Both the position numbers and the translations under genes were made by a program. From NCBI GenBank assembly GCA_004352715.1, contig SCFE01000112.1, positions 1,165,204-1,229,203 on the forward strand: a stretch of DNA of 64,000 nt, read 5' to 3'. This document shows, piece after piece, positions 32,236-44,669 of the stretch (position 1 is its first letter; each line of letters opens with the position of its first letter). Source of the stretch: Hofstenia miamia. Taxonomy: Eukaryota > Xenacoelomorpha > Acoela. The notes beneath the pieces are model-generated. The model made no database searches. It saw only the letters and a program-made list of their open reading frames with translations, and was not told where the DNA came from.

Positions 32236-32867
32236 CTATACTGAGGAGGTAATGTTTATTTGATATATGTGTTGCTGAGCATTGAATTTGTGTTTTTTCA
32301 AGAGCTTTTTGATTTACTAAAGTATAACAAGGTACAATATATTATTTTTATATTTCTCAATATGTTTTATATAGTTTCTCAGATATTTATATTAATAAGG
32401 CAAGAATAGTCTTTTATATGTATGAAAATGTCACTCCTAACCAAGGCCTTAGTGAACCAGGTTTCTGGGGGTGATTCACCCCAATAGTTTTCTCAGGGGC
32501 AGCAAAATAGCCCTTCTACAGATGTTGCAATATATATATATTATTTTCCATTTATTCTCTAAGTTTACACTGCAGTACAGTAATTAATAAATTGAATAGG
32601 TGATTTGTGTTTTCTTTGTAAATGTAATTCTTGCATTTCAGCCATTACAATGGCTACATACATTTGGTGTATTTTCAAGCAACTGATTTATTTTATTCAT
32701 CTAAGTGAAACACTAGTTTTAATGAAGCCTAATTAGTTTTTGAAGAAAGCCTATTGTTGCATCTAATTAATTTTATATAATTTTTTTGCAAACAATATTC
32801 AATTTGAAAGTCTACATTTAAATTTTATATTTCTAGTCTGATAACATATTTTTATCCAATTCCACAG
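32236..32867. other. Non-coding CpG-poor stretch
   Basis: Nothing recognisable besides a short (TA)n at about 32530. Confidence 0.5.
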
Positions 32868-32947
32868 CAGAACCAACAAGGTGTAATATATCCCAAAGCA
32901 TAGACGCCATGAGCAGGGGCAAGAGGAGCAGCAGCCCTCCTTTCATG
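32868..32947 (+). CDS. Possible first coding exon (13 codons), product unknown
   Basis: A polypyrimidine-like tract and acceptor (tccacag) precede 80 bp that are far more GC-rich than the surroundings and end at a strong donor (ATG|gtgagt). An ATG at 32909 opens MSRGKRSSSPPFM, running in frame to the donor (phase 0). The exon would be mostly 5' UTR plus a basic, Ser-rich N-terminus. No downstream exon was identified within the window, so the gene is unknown. Confidence 0.4.
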
Positions 32948-35900
32948 GTGAGTTGATTGAATTCATTAGAGTACTATCAAATCAGAATTTCGAATTTATT
33001 AGCAAGACTTTAGTTAAAGAAATTTAAAATGTATTTACTATTGGGCTAAATGCATTGTAACATATTTCTACTGTATGAAATACATTTATCTATTTTTGAA
33101 TTCTGAAATATATAGATGTACACATGTGAATTATACTATAAATACACAAAATACACAAATAATTTTTAGGTGAATAAATTTTTTTTATAGATGGTTATAG
33201 AAAATCTTTAATTTATTAAAACAAGTTAAATCTATGATTAATATTTTGAAAATAACAGTGGTGTTTTGAAACTCACTTCCATTTGAAATACATTATATCA
33301 GATATAAAGGTTTCCTATAATTCATTTCAAAATAGTTTAGTGGTGGAAAATAACAATACATAGGCCTATATTCTTATATTTTTACACATGAGATGCAAAA
33401 TTAAAGCAGATTCTAGCACATTACTTCAGATAATCAAATGCATGGAAAATCAGATCATATCTTCTTGTTCTCTTTCAATTAAATGACTAAATTTCCTCAA
33501 AAAGAAATTGATTTGAAATAAAATATTTTTTCAACAAAAACAGGTTTCTAAAATATCACACCTTTCACATAACATACATTTTTTGCCCCTCCTTTAGTAA
33601 TTTTTTCGTGGCACCCTTGTCCCAAGGTGTCAAGTCAAAGTTTTTTACCTACTTAATCTCAAATTACTATCTTATTTTCAGGGGCACATACAGAAATTTT
33701 TGACAGGGGATATCTCCATTGTGACCAAAAGCTGGTCAAAGTCTAAGAATGCATTTCACACCTTAGTTTTAAAATGATACCAATTTTTGGCTGAAAAAAT
33801 ATAGCCAATGAAAATCAATTTTGAAAACCTGGGGGGATACTGCTATCTTTTATTAAATGTAAATAATATCTTTGTATTCTTTTTGATTTGACATATTTAG
33901 TTTGATTTTAGCACTCCTATGCTATCATTATGGTATGCCATTAAACAACTCATTGAAAAAAAGTTCATCTTAGTGGAAATCCAAATAGAAAACAATTTGT
34001 CTCATGTTTGTTTTTCTTGTTGAAACATATGAGTTTATTTGTGCATTCCAGTTGCTGTTGCTGTTGATCTTTAATTGAGCTCAGAATTATCAAGAATTGA
34101 TTGAGAAACAATGATAGGCAGACCAACTAGAGGAACTTATGCTTTTATGTTGTGAAAGTTTTTGGAAATGGATAAATGAATAACACAACTTAGACAATTG
34201 AAAAAGCAGCTTGATTGGCTTTTATTTAATTGTATTTAAAGTTCTGAAGGTTTTTAAATACATTATTCTTATTGGCATGGCAATCAAAAGTCAACTAACT
34301 TTTTGTGCAAGTACATTGACATTTATATGAACAATTTCTACAATTAATTTAGGGTAGGTGTGCACTAATGAACTTTTAACCTTAAAATACTAATTTAAAA
34401 TAATTGTGAGATATCCTATTTTTGAATGGAAGCTTAAATATATTTGTAACAAATATACAATGCAATTTTTTGTCCTTTTGTTTAAATTTTGATTAACTTT
34501 TAGGTATGTTTATAATTAGGACAGTAAAAATATAAAAATTTACTGTTAAAAGACAAGCATTTGTAACATTTGAAACTGTTAAAAGTGCTCCCAAAATGAT
34601 TGTGTTCTAGGAAAATTAGCTACATTTCTTTATTTTAAACATTGTGTGATTTTACCATTTTTCAAATCAAATCATTAATTTCAATTTTTAATTGATTATA
34701 TTACTCACTTAGCCTACTGTGCAAGTTCATTGCCTCCTTATTTTTTGTTTTTCTTAATATTGATGATATTGTTAGGAACTATCTCAAAATAATGGAGCAG
34801 AAAAAATTGAATTTCAAATTTTATAGATGTGCTATCATTGATTTTCAAGTAGGTCTAGTGTGTTCAAAAATACACACATGATTCTTATATGTCATTTTGC
34901 ATAATTTGATATGGGCTATCAATATTGTACTATAAATTTTGTATGCTTAAAGAAGTAAAAATTTGCATTGTCCTTCTTGTTTTTTATAATACATTCTTTT
35001 ATTTCCTACTCAAGGATATGATGTCCTTCTTACCAATAAGTCTTTGAATTTTGACCATAATCAATATACATGTATATAGTGTGTAGCTTATCAAACCATT
35101 TCTTTATGTACAAAGATTCTCTTCTTTCAATTTAAAATCAAAGTATGATCATTAAGGTAAAGAGAATTATAGACAATGTAAAAATTTTACTTAACTTTAC
35201 TGGAATCCTAAAGTAAGGATGTTATTGTATAAGAAATGAAATTTTTTGTAAAACATTAGTTTCTAAAATATATTTTATGACTTCTCAATAGTAAGATATC
35301 TGTTCAGTTAGATAGCCATTATAAAAATAATGTATGATTTTTACTTTAGGATCATTGCTTCAAGTAAGAAGGACATTTATATAACTAAAACATAAATGTT
35401 TTAATTGTAAAGAATAAGAAACAAACTAGGTTAAGTTAGTGAAACTCTTACATAAACAAAATCATGTTCAAAGCCAATACTCAAATAAACACCTTGTGTG
35501 ACATTAGTCAGAACACCTTGTGTGACATTAGTCAGAACTCCTTAGGCTAACTAGGCAAAACAATTTATGTCCCTGGTTTGACAGGTCACAATTTAAGTGA
35601 CCAAATGCAATAAGAGCATCATAGAGGGGTTCAATAACAAAAGCATAATGAGAGTAAAGCCTTTGCTAGTACCATCACACCAGTAAATTGGGAAGTCACC
35701 CTAAGTTAATACTTCCACTATAATTGAAGGCACCAACACATGAGCTCAATGTTGGGTTTTGACTTTGTCTAAGTGAAATTAATGATTTAAAGAAGATGTG
35801 GTAATTTCTTGCTAATAAGCAATTTGATTTAAGTTAATTATTCAAAAGGGATCTATTATCCAGTTTTGTGTTTGTTAGAGGGATTCTTGCCTGGAAACTA

Positions 35901-37216
35901 CAATAAAATTAATAAATACAGTTTCTTAAGCAGAGATTGCTTTGATGGTTTATTCTATATCAATTTGGATAAAAAGGATGAGCTGATCATTCCAATTCTC
36001 ATGAAAGAAGAAATTATAGAAGACAATGTTGTTGGTGAGCAGAAATAACATTATCATCACATTTTACAATCCTAAGGTACTTTTTTCAAACATTGATAAG
36101 CAATATGTTACACAATGCTCTTTCAATATTGTAATGACTTGATTGATCACTTTAGAATGATTTTTTGAGATTAAGTGGACTAGACAAGTAATTTGATGCA
36201 TGAGTGCATCTATGAATTAGTCAATTATTCATTTATGATATTCTGTTGGCTTAGGTAACCTAGATTTTTTGCAATTTAATGTCTATCTCCATGTTAAAGT
36301 AGTTTCCCTAGCTACATAATGATTTTGTCTCAAACATTGTTTCATAAAACCTTGTTACTAGAGAAATACAACTCAGTGTAAGTACTCTTTCATCTTTTTG
36401 TAACTCAGTCAAGTTTTATTGTTGTTACACAATGCCTACAATAGCAAAACATCACAGTAATTCACTGTTGAATATTGTTTTGTCCCTTAATCCTTTCAAG
36501 ATCCATAATCCATGAAAGTGGCAACTACAGGTAAGTGAGCAGTACAGCTTATCATAATAAAAACAACTTCTGCACAACAACATATGTTCAGCTAACTACA
36601 GTTTATCATGCATTAATTTCCTTCAATAAGGAAACATTTGACTGTAGGCTTGTTATTAAAACCTTAGAGTTAAATGTATTTAATTTTCAATTATCCTATT
36701 TCACCATTTTTTAATGATTTGCATATGCAGTATCTAGTTTAAATTAATGCTTGGTTTGCTTAGTGTTTCACAAGTTTTTGACTGTGCTCAAGAACATAAG
36801 AAAGTTTCCTGTTTGCTGTTTGAGAAAAGAATAATCCCAAAAAGTTTCCCATTTGTAACAAAAATGTTTAATTAGCTAAAGTAACTCTTTTTAAGTTTAT
36901 CACAAAGAAAAATATTCAAGAAGCAAATATGAAGTAAATGATCAAGCTTAGGAAAAACCAGTTTAAGCTTATATTTGTTTATTGCCCCAGGCACAGGGGA
37001 GTTCCTCCCACATTATCACTGGATCCTACAATTTCATTATTATAAAATTCATACCAGAGCTAAAATAGTTAGTAAGATATGATATAATAGAAAAGCAAAT
37101 GGTATCCAGCAAGAATGAACAGTGTGTGCATCTTCTGTGCTAATTTTGGTATCAGGATAAAAGTGAAGGAAAATGTCCCTGAGAGATCCCATATGGGTAA
37201 CATGGTCAAGGAAGAG
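32948..37216. other. Long non-coding CpG-poor stretch
   Basis: Only short AT-driven frames; a 60-codon frame at 35866-36048 has no known motif. It could be an intron of the candidate exon at 32868. CG dinucleotides are rare throughout. Confidence 0.5.
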
Positions 37217-37857
37217 CTAGCAATACTCGTTTACTTGTTGCAGTGTCATTTCTTCAGGGTCTGCCATGCCAACACACAGCATGGTAATGATCTTGATATG
37301 CTTGGTTACATCATAATAGTGGGTTATGGTCTCAACTTTATTAGCCCACATCAAGTCACCTCCAGCTTGAAATAGAATGACAATGCAAGGGTCTATCAAA
37401 TTGATGGGTTGATGGATCTTCTCTAGTTGAGTAGAGATAGGCTGGCCCTTCTGAAAAATGTCTTTGATGGTTAGTTTCCCATTGATGTATACACATTCAG
37501 GGTTACCACCTTCTAGCAATGCATCACAGGTATCCTTATACTCCTTAGTCTGCATAGATCTGTTAACTTTGGAGGTGGTAGAGACGTAATTAATGCAGTC
37601 TGTGAGAAGGGCAGAGACTTTCTTCTTTCCCTGGCACACTCTCCATGACAGCAGAATTAGAGGTGTCATCAAACAAGGCAGTGGGATGCAGAGAAGGTTA
37701 TTCTTCTCGACATTATTTTCCAATTGGGCAAAGCTGGACTTGTTCAGAAGGGAGGCTGTTCTGATTGTAACAGGGTAGTTAATCTTGGCATCCTTGATAG
37801 AATCCCAAAAAGTGCTGCAGAGTCCTTGGCTTTGTAGATTTTCAATTTGAGTGGTGG
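37217..37857 (-). pseudogene. Unidentified ORF immediately beside an LTR
   Basis: The minus strand is open for roughly 200 codons from the edge of the LTR at 37858 (reading QIENLQSQ) to a stop near 37217, with one probable compensated frameshift at about 37650. It includes VSALLTDCINYVST, NPECVYINGKLTIKDI and HYYDVTKHIKIITMLCVGMADPEE. I recognise no family. Its position would suit a gag-like protein downstream of a 5' LTR, but there is no clear start codon or primer-binding site between. CpG is nearly absent, unlike the adjoining LTR. Confidence 0.4.
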
Positions 37858-39003
37858 TGTAACATCCTCCACCAGGCTTATTACGCCGTGTCTTATCACT
37901 GCTGATGAGTGCCTAGTAATTTGCGGGTGCGGTGTTACCCAATCATCGAGCTATCAAACTGTCCTTTATTATTAACTAGCTATGTTAATCAAATAAAGCG
38001 TTAACTATCACTGTTTAGGTGACGGAGTAGTACGATGGTTCCTCTTTGGTTCTTCTGTGGGCTACTGCCCGAAGCCGATCCCCACAACACAGCTCCTCTT
38101 CTCCCGCAACGATGGTTGAGTCCATAGCACCACCTCAGCTCAACTGGAATTAATTATGTGTGCCTTACGTTAGCGTAGTGCGTGCACTCAAGCAAAGTTG
38201 TAACTGACTTAAACTCAATGTTTGTAGAGTGTTTGTTGTTTTTATTTAATAAAGCAACCGGGCGTTGATACTAACTGCATAATGATAATAAAACTAGCCA
38301 TTGTCATAAAAAGTATCGGCTTAATTATTTCAATAACTATACTGCAGTTTCTTACACCTACATTTATTAGTACTACATGCAGAGTCATTTATCAGGTCAA
38401 TTATCGTCGAGTCTCCTACATTTAAATATATATATATATCCCTAGGTGTCGACCTTCCAGTCGTTTCAAGCATTGATTATTAATTACATGTAGTGATCAA
38501 TAGTCAGACTAGGCGAGAATCGAAAAACTCCTAACCGTAACTTAAGTGCGGTTTCGTGACTGGCACAAGGACCCTGAGAATCGATCCCGTGATGGACTCC
38601 AGCCACTACTAAACACAACTCGCCTAGCTGTACATTTAACTAAATAATCAAACCAGATAAAGTAGAATTGAAAGTTAAATAAACTCCGAAGAATTTATTG
38701 TTCATCAAAATAATGGTTCAATCAAAGCTATTTATAAAATTTCTACAAAAAGTACCTGCCGATTTTAAAATTCAAATGATTCGTCTGCCAATATGGCTGT
38801 TCATACGTAAGCTTTAGTTTGCACAATTTAATTTGTCAATTATCTCTTGATCGGCTAACAAGTTTCTTATTTTGACCAATATTAAATCTTGGTTGCATTT
38901 TACAAAAATAACTAAAGTTCATTAACTAAATTTTTACAATTAATTTCAATTAATAATCATTCGACGTTATTCAGCTTTAGTTGCTTTTTTGGATGATGCT
39001 ACA
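37858..39003 (-). repeat. Copia-type LTR, copy A
   Basis: 1,146 bp from TGTAACATCC to TGCTACA; the ends form an imperfect inverted repeat (TGTAACATCC against TGTAGCATCATCC inverted). The first ~720 bp match copy B at 42822 at high identity. A purine run on the minus strand directly abuts the right end (gctgaggagggcg then TGTAGC), as a polypurine tract would if this is the 3' LTR of a minus-strand element. It carries an AATAAA-like site and many CpG, unlike its surroundings. Confidence 0.75.
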
Positions 39004-39823
39004 CGCCCTCCTCAGCTTGCGTAAATTGTTGGCCCTGGGTTACTTTCAATGTCTCCAGAAATAATTAGTTGAAATTTCCAAAAGGATTTTAAATGATTAC
39101 CTAGTCAATAATAGAATGTGATTGTATAATAATTTGAATGCACTTTTGTCATTTTTATGGAGTTAAATATTGTTTAAATTGTGCTCAATTTAATTTTGTC
39201 TAAACATTTCTTGTCATCAATTATATTACTTTGCAAAAATCCTAGAAATCCAAAATAAAAATTTCATCAAAAAATTAATTTGCTCAACATAGTTTTGTCA
39301 AAAACATTTTGTCACTAGATGGCATCCAATAGAATTGATTCATTTCCCCATGGCAAATAGCCACAGGTGCTTTGAGAACTTCAGAGTGTCACAATGTATC
39401 CTCCTTGTCCTAGTCATCACTACTTACAGTTCCCATTCCAATAGGACAAAAAAGCAAGTGCTTCTCTTAACTATATAGCACCTTGTAGAACTACTTCTTC
39501 TGATGCTCTACTTAAACACTTTGAAGATAATTTATCTTCTGAAGGCAATTTTCACTAGGTTAATTAGAGGCACTCTAACCCTAATCCTTCCTCTATATGA
39601 GGCAAAGTTTTTTGAAAATTTGAATGTAGTCTTCTTTTGACGTAAAGACTAGGAATTGGTTTCTTCATTAATGTCATTGAGAATATTATTGCACAACTAA
39701 TAACAAATAAAATAAATAATGTATTAATCTTGAATCACATGTAAAAGAATACACTATTTGCAATTTAAAATTTACAATAGTCAATTATCAAAATGTCCAC
39801 ATTCCCTTCTACTTCTACAGAGT
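39004..39823. other. Untranslated or decayed interior of the copia-type element
   Basis: Lies between the LTR A polypurine-like end and the RNase H relic. No coding motif seen. Confidence 0.4.
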
Positions 39824-40860
39824 TTAAAGCAAATGTCCAGAATTTAGAATATTCATCTTGGTTAGTGGATTAGCTGGCATTGCCACAGATTTTACCAGAC
39901 TAATTGAACAGTTGTTAATAGACACTGCATCACAAATATATTTTTTGTCATTTATTAATTGCTTTTCCTTTAATGATGATTGAGAAAGAATCTCAATTGC
40001 AGATATTAGTGACTTTCTGTCAGTGACAAGGCATATGTGAATATCTAGCTTCTTGGTTAATGAGCCAACTAGCTTTCTACAGTAAAAGGCCATGTCATTT
40101 AGTGTCCACAAGCTGAATTGGGTCTGCAGCTAACACACTACAGGCAATGAGATGAATGCAATGGGCAGACAATTGAATAACATCATTTCCAATGAGAATT
40201 ATGCACCCTCTCCAACTGGGGGAATCAAACAAAGCATCAGAGTATGCAAGGACATTGGAAAGACTATTAGCATTGTTGTTGTATTTTAGTGTAACCTTCT
40301 AATATTTGAGATATCATATTAACTTGTTCATCACATGTATATGTTCATCAATTTGCCACATACTTGTACTGAGCCAAAGCAGTTTCCCAATATTAGAAGA
40401 AATTGTTGCTCTTAAATTATCATCACTTCTTTCAGTTCTGATGTGAACTGTTCTTGAGATATTTCATATAAATTACCAATTCAGCATATTTGTAATCCCA
40501 GAAATTTGTTAGGGACATTGCCAAGATCACATTCCATGCCACATAGATCAGATATGACAGTGTAAAGCTTGTAATATCAATATCAAGAAGCTTCCCTGAG
40601 TCCATATGCACAAATGTTGAGTTTCCAAATACAATCCACTGGACAATCAATGTCTTTTGGATGAACAACATAAATATCCCTATGAAGGGGTCTCTCTGGA
40701 GGAATGCAGTTTTTAAATCAATGAGGTTGCATCTCCATTTCATTGCACTAGCAATAGACAGTATCACATGTAGTGACACATGTGAGGCTGTAGAGGAATA
40801 TAGTTCATTATATTGTTGGTCTTGAAAGCCTTGCATAACCAATTGAGCTTTGGGAATCAC
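39824..40860 (-). pseudogene. Copia (GalEa-like) reverse transcriptase and RNase H relic
   Basis: Reading leftward from 40860, KAQLVMQGFQD and NLIDLKTAFLQ mark the start of a Ty1/copia RT with its first catalytic Asp block. The region of the HVDD box is frameshifted. Further fragments in other frames include YEISQEQFTSEL, a YSDALFDSPSW segment at the first RNase H Asp, and VTDRKSLISAI followed by ANPLTKMN, corresponding to the TDSKSL...LADCLTK end of copia RNase H. This layout resembles GalEa-type copia elements of aquatic invertebrates. Integrase, protease and gag are missing; the right edge is replaced by an oppositely oriented LINE. Confidence 0.75.
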
Positions 40861-40861
40861 T

Positions 40862-42802
40862 TCACCACATTCTAATGTTTTGAAACAAAAAGAGTGTCAC
40901 TCTAAGCCATGGTTTGATAAGCAATATTTTTATAAGCCTAAGGAGTTCAAGTCTGTGTACAATGAATGGCAGTTGCACAATTTTCATGATGGAAGTCTCT
41001 ACTGTGATACAAGATGGCAATTCAAATCAATGTGTATGGAGAAGAAATGCTGTTATGAATGAGAACAAGAGGAGCATATAATAATTGAAGCTGAGAGTGA
41101 CACTCACAATTTTTGGAATATTCTCAACTCAAAGAAATGGCCTATGGTTACCCCTCATGTTTTGAACAAAGACTGGATTTTGCACTTTAATAAACTATAT
41201 ACAGCAGAAAACAAGCTGGTTTTGATAGAACACTCATTGTCAGTAAGTCATCATGACTATATTTCAATTAATTCTGTTGAGTGTCCTATGTTGGATGCAC
41301 TTATATGAGAATCAGAGGTGACTATGCTCCTGTCACAACAGCCCAATGGGAAGGCAACTGGTCCAGATAGAAAATCATTTGAGTTATTGAAGCAAAGTTA
41401 TGGGGTTATTCATCACATACTATTTATGATTTGTTATACTTGCTTTGTTTACAAGGTATGCCTGATTAGCTGGCTAGATAGCCATCAAATCCCACTTTAT
41501 AAAGGTAAAGGTGAACACCAAGACCCTGGTGCATATAAAAGTATCAATTTACTTTTCTGTGTACAAAAACTTTATAGTGGCATTTTGGAAAGGCAATTAT
41601 CAGAGTGGGCTGAGTATTACAACAAGCTGCCAGATTCACATTTTGGTTTTAGATGGAATAAATCAACAATCCAAGCAGTGTCACACATTTCAGCAGCTAA
41701 AAGTGATGGTAAACCTCTTTATGCAGTTTTTATGGATTTTGAAAAAGCTTTCAACAGGATAGACAGATCAATTCTGTTTATAAAATTGTCCAAAATCAGT
41801 GTTAGAAGCAAGTTTCTACAGGTCTTATGGGCTATCATGAGAGAAAACTTCATTAGAATCATTGCATGTGGTGTATTATCTGATCAAATTCTTCAAAACA
41901 TTGGTGTCTTACAAGGGGACAAGCTGTCACCTTTGCTGTTTAGCTTATTTATAGCTGACCTATCAGATGATCTGACAAGGGACATGAACTGCAATGTGAT
42001 TTTCTGTGCTGATGACTTAGTGATTACAGTGCACAGAATTGAAGATATAAGGCATGCTCTGAATAAATTGGAGGAATATTCTCAAAATAACAAATTGAAA
42101 ATAAATGTCAGCAAGACAATAGCAGTTAAGTTCCAGAAAGGCAGACAGTTGTGCAAAAAGGATGTACTGATGAGCAATGGCACAAATATTGAGTTTGTGC
42201 TGAAATTCACATATTTAGGTGTTGTGCTGACTACCAGGGACATTTCAGGTGCTCATGTAGAAGAACTATACAAGAGAGGGCTAAAGGCTACTAATTGTTT
42301 AATGCAAAAACTTAACTTATCACAGGTTTCCTTAAAATCAGGTAACCAACTTTTAAGAGCTGTTGTGTTGCCTAGTTCATTATATGGTCTGAATGTTTTC
42401 CCACAAGCTGACACCCTGAGCCTCTCCAAGAAATTTACCAATTGTTTTTATAAGAAGTAGGCTGGAGTATTGAAATATGACTTGAACTATTTTGTGGAAA
42501 CATTGCTGGTGTTTGATTACCTGGAATGTCACAAGCTGTTGGGTTTTAATTGTCAGATAGTTGCTCTTTATTATAGTAACAGGATGTATCACCTCATTTG
42601 CAGAAAATCAGGTTGCTACCACACCAGGAGAGATGATGTTGAAAGCCCTTGTTATTGTATTTATTGTGAGGAAATTATCAGTGATCAATTTCATTTGCTA
42701 TAAGAATGTGAGTGGTGGAGCAGAGAGATGGATGTGAGCTTGCAAGGCAATCCTAAAACTAAAGAAGTGCTCAAATATTTGCAACAATTTGTTCTTTCTT
42801 GA
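40862..42802 (+). pseudogene. 5'-truncated LINE ORF2: RT and C-terminal Cys/His domain
   Basis: A single frame runs the whole length, broken only by four nonsense codons (TGA 41060, TGA 41306, TAG 42458, TAA 42701) and no frameshift. It starts in the linker after the endonuclease (SKPWFDKQ), then RT: GKATGPD, the YAVFMDFEKAFNRID block with the first Asp, GVLQGDKLSPLLFSLFI, and FCADDLVIT (the ADD box intact). The C-terminus has CYCIYCEE then HLL and EC, the usual LINE C-x2-C...H...C finger. Endonuclease and 5' end are absent; no poly(A) tail or target duplication was found. I see no CG dinucleotide in it. Confidence 0.88.
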
Positions 42803-42821
42803 CTACATAATACTCAATTTG

Positions 42822-43587
42822 TGTAACATCCTCCACCTAGCTTATTACGCCATGTCTGATTACTGATAATGAGTGCTTAGTAATTCGCGGGTGTGGTGTT
42901 ACCAAATTGTTGAACCATCAGACTATCCTCTATTATTAACTAGTTATGTTAATCAAATAATTGAGTATTAACTATCACTGTTTAGGTGACGAAGTGGTCA
43001 GATGTTTACTCTTCAGTTCTTCTGTGGGCCACTGCCCGAAGCCGATCTCCACAACACAGCTCCTCCTCTTCTACAATGATGGTTGAGTCCACAGCACCAC
43101 CTCAGCTCAACTGGAATTAGTTATGTGTACCTTACGTTAGCTTAGTGCGTGCACTCAAGTAAAGTTGTAACTGACTTAAACTCAATATTTGTAGAGTGTT
43201 TGTTGTTTTGATTTAATAAAGCAACCGGGCGTTGACACTAACTGCATAATGATAATAAAGTTAGCCATTATCATAAAAAAGTATCGGCTTAATTAGTTAA
43301 ATAACTATACTGCAGTTTCTTATACCTACATTTATTAATACTACATGCAAAGTCATTTATCAGGTCAATTATCGTCGAGTCTCCTACATTTAAGAATATA
43401 TAAATATCCCTAGGTGTCGACCTTCCAGTCGTTTCAAGCATTGATTATTTAATACATGTAGTGATCGATAGTCAGACTAGGCGAGAATCGAAAAACTCCT
43501 AACCGTAACTTAAGTGCGGTTTCGTGACTGGCACAAGGACCCTGAGAATCGATCCCGTGATGGACTCCAGCCACTACTAAACACAAC
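42822..43587 (-). repeat. Copia-type LTR, copy B (cut by gap)
   Basis: Starts TGTAACATCCTCCACC and parallels copy A closely (cttattacgcc, gaagccgatc, gggcgttga, tccctaggtgtcgacctt, gtgactggcacaaggaccct) until the N gap at 43588. CpG sites are mostly retained. Together with copy A it could bound the copia relic as 5' LTR on the minus strand, but the flank on this side is LINE sequence. Confidence 0.75.
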
Positions 43588-44587
43588 NNNNNNNNNNNNN
43601 NNNNNNNNNNNNNNNNNNNNNNNNNNNNNNNNNNNNNNNNNNNNNNNNNNNNNNNNNNNNNNNNNNNNNNNNNNNNNNNNNNNNNNNNNNNNNNNNNNNN
43701 NNNNNNNNNNNNNNNNNNNNNNNNNNNNNNNNNNNNNNNNNNNNNNNNNNNNNNNNNNNNNNNNNNNNNNNNNNNNNNNNNNNNNNNNNNNNNNNNNNNN
43801 NNNNNNNNNNNNNNNNNNNNNNNNNNNNNNNNNNNNNNNNNNNNNNNNNNNNNNNNNNNNNNNNNNNNNNNNNNNNNNNNNNNNNNNNNNNNNNNNNNNN
43901 NNNNNNNNNNNNNNNNNNNNNNNNNNNNNNNNNNNNNNNNNNNNNNNNNNNNNNNNNNNNNNNNNNNNNNNNNNNNNNNNNNNNNNNNNNNNNNNNNNNN
44001 NNNNNNNNNNNNNNNNNNNNNNNNNNNNNNNNNNNNNNNNNNNNNNNNNNNNNNNNNNNNNNNNNNNNNNNNNNNNNNNNNNNNNNNNNNNNNNNNNNNN
44101 NNNNNNNNNNNNNNNNNNNNNNNNNNNNNNNNNNNNNNNNNNNNNNNNNNNNNNNNNNNNNNNNNNNNNNNNNNNNNNNNNNNNNNNNNNNNNNNNNNNN
44201 NNNNNNNNNNNNNNNNNNNNNNNNNNNNNNNNNNNNNNNNNNNNNNNNNNNNNNNNNNNNNNNNNNNNNNNNNNNNNNNNNNNNNNNNNNNNNNNNNNNN
44301 NNNNNNNNNNNNNNNNNNNNNNNNNNNNNNNNNNNNNNNNNNNNNNNNNNNNNNNNNNNNNNNNNNNNNNNNNNNNNNNNNNNNNNNNNNNNNNNNNNNN
44401 NNNNNNNNNNNNNNNNNNNNNNNNNNNNNNNNNNNNNNNNNNNNNNNNNNNNNNNNNNNNNNNNNNNNNNNNNNNNNNNNNNNNNNNNNNNNNNNNNNNN
44501 NNNNNNNNNNNNNNNNNNNNNNNNNNNNNNNNNNNNNNNNNNNNNNNNNNNNNNNNNNNNNNNNNNNNNNNNNNNNNNNNNNNNNNN
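43588..44587. other. Assembly gap, 1,000 N
   Basis: Placeholder gap between LTR copy B and the tail of the minus-strand LINE. Confidence 0.99.
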
Positions 44588-44669
44588 ACTACTACTACTA
44601 CTACTAGGCTTTATTAAACTGTAGATAAGTATACAATAATATAGAATAACATAAATATAAAAAGCATTA

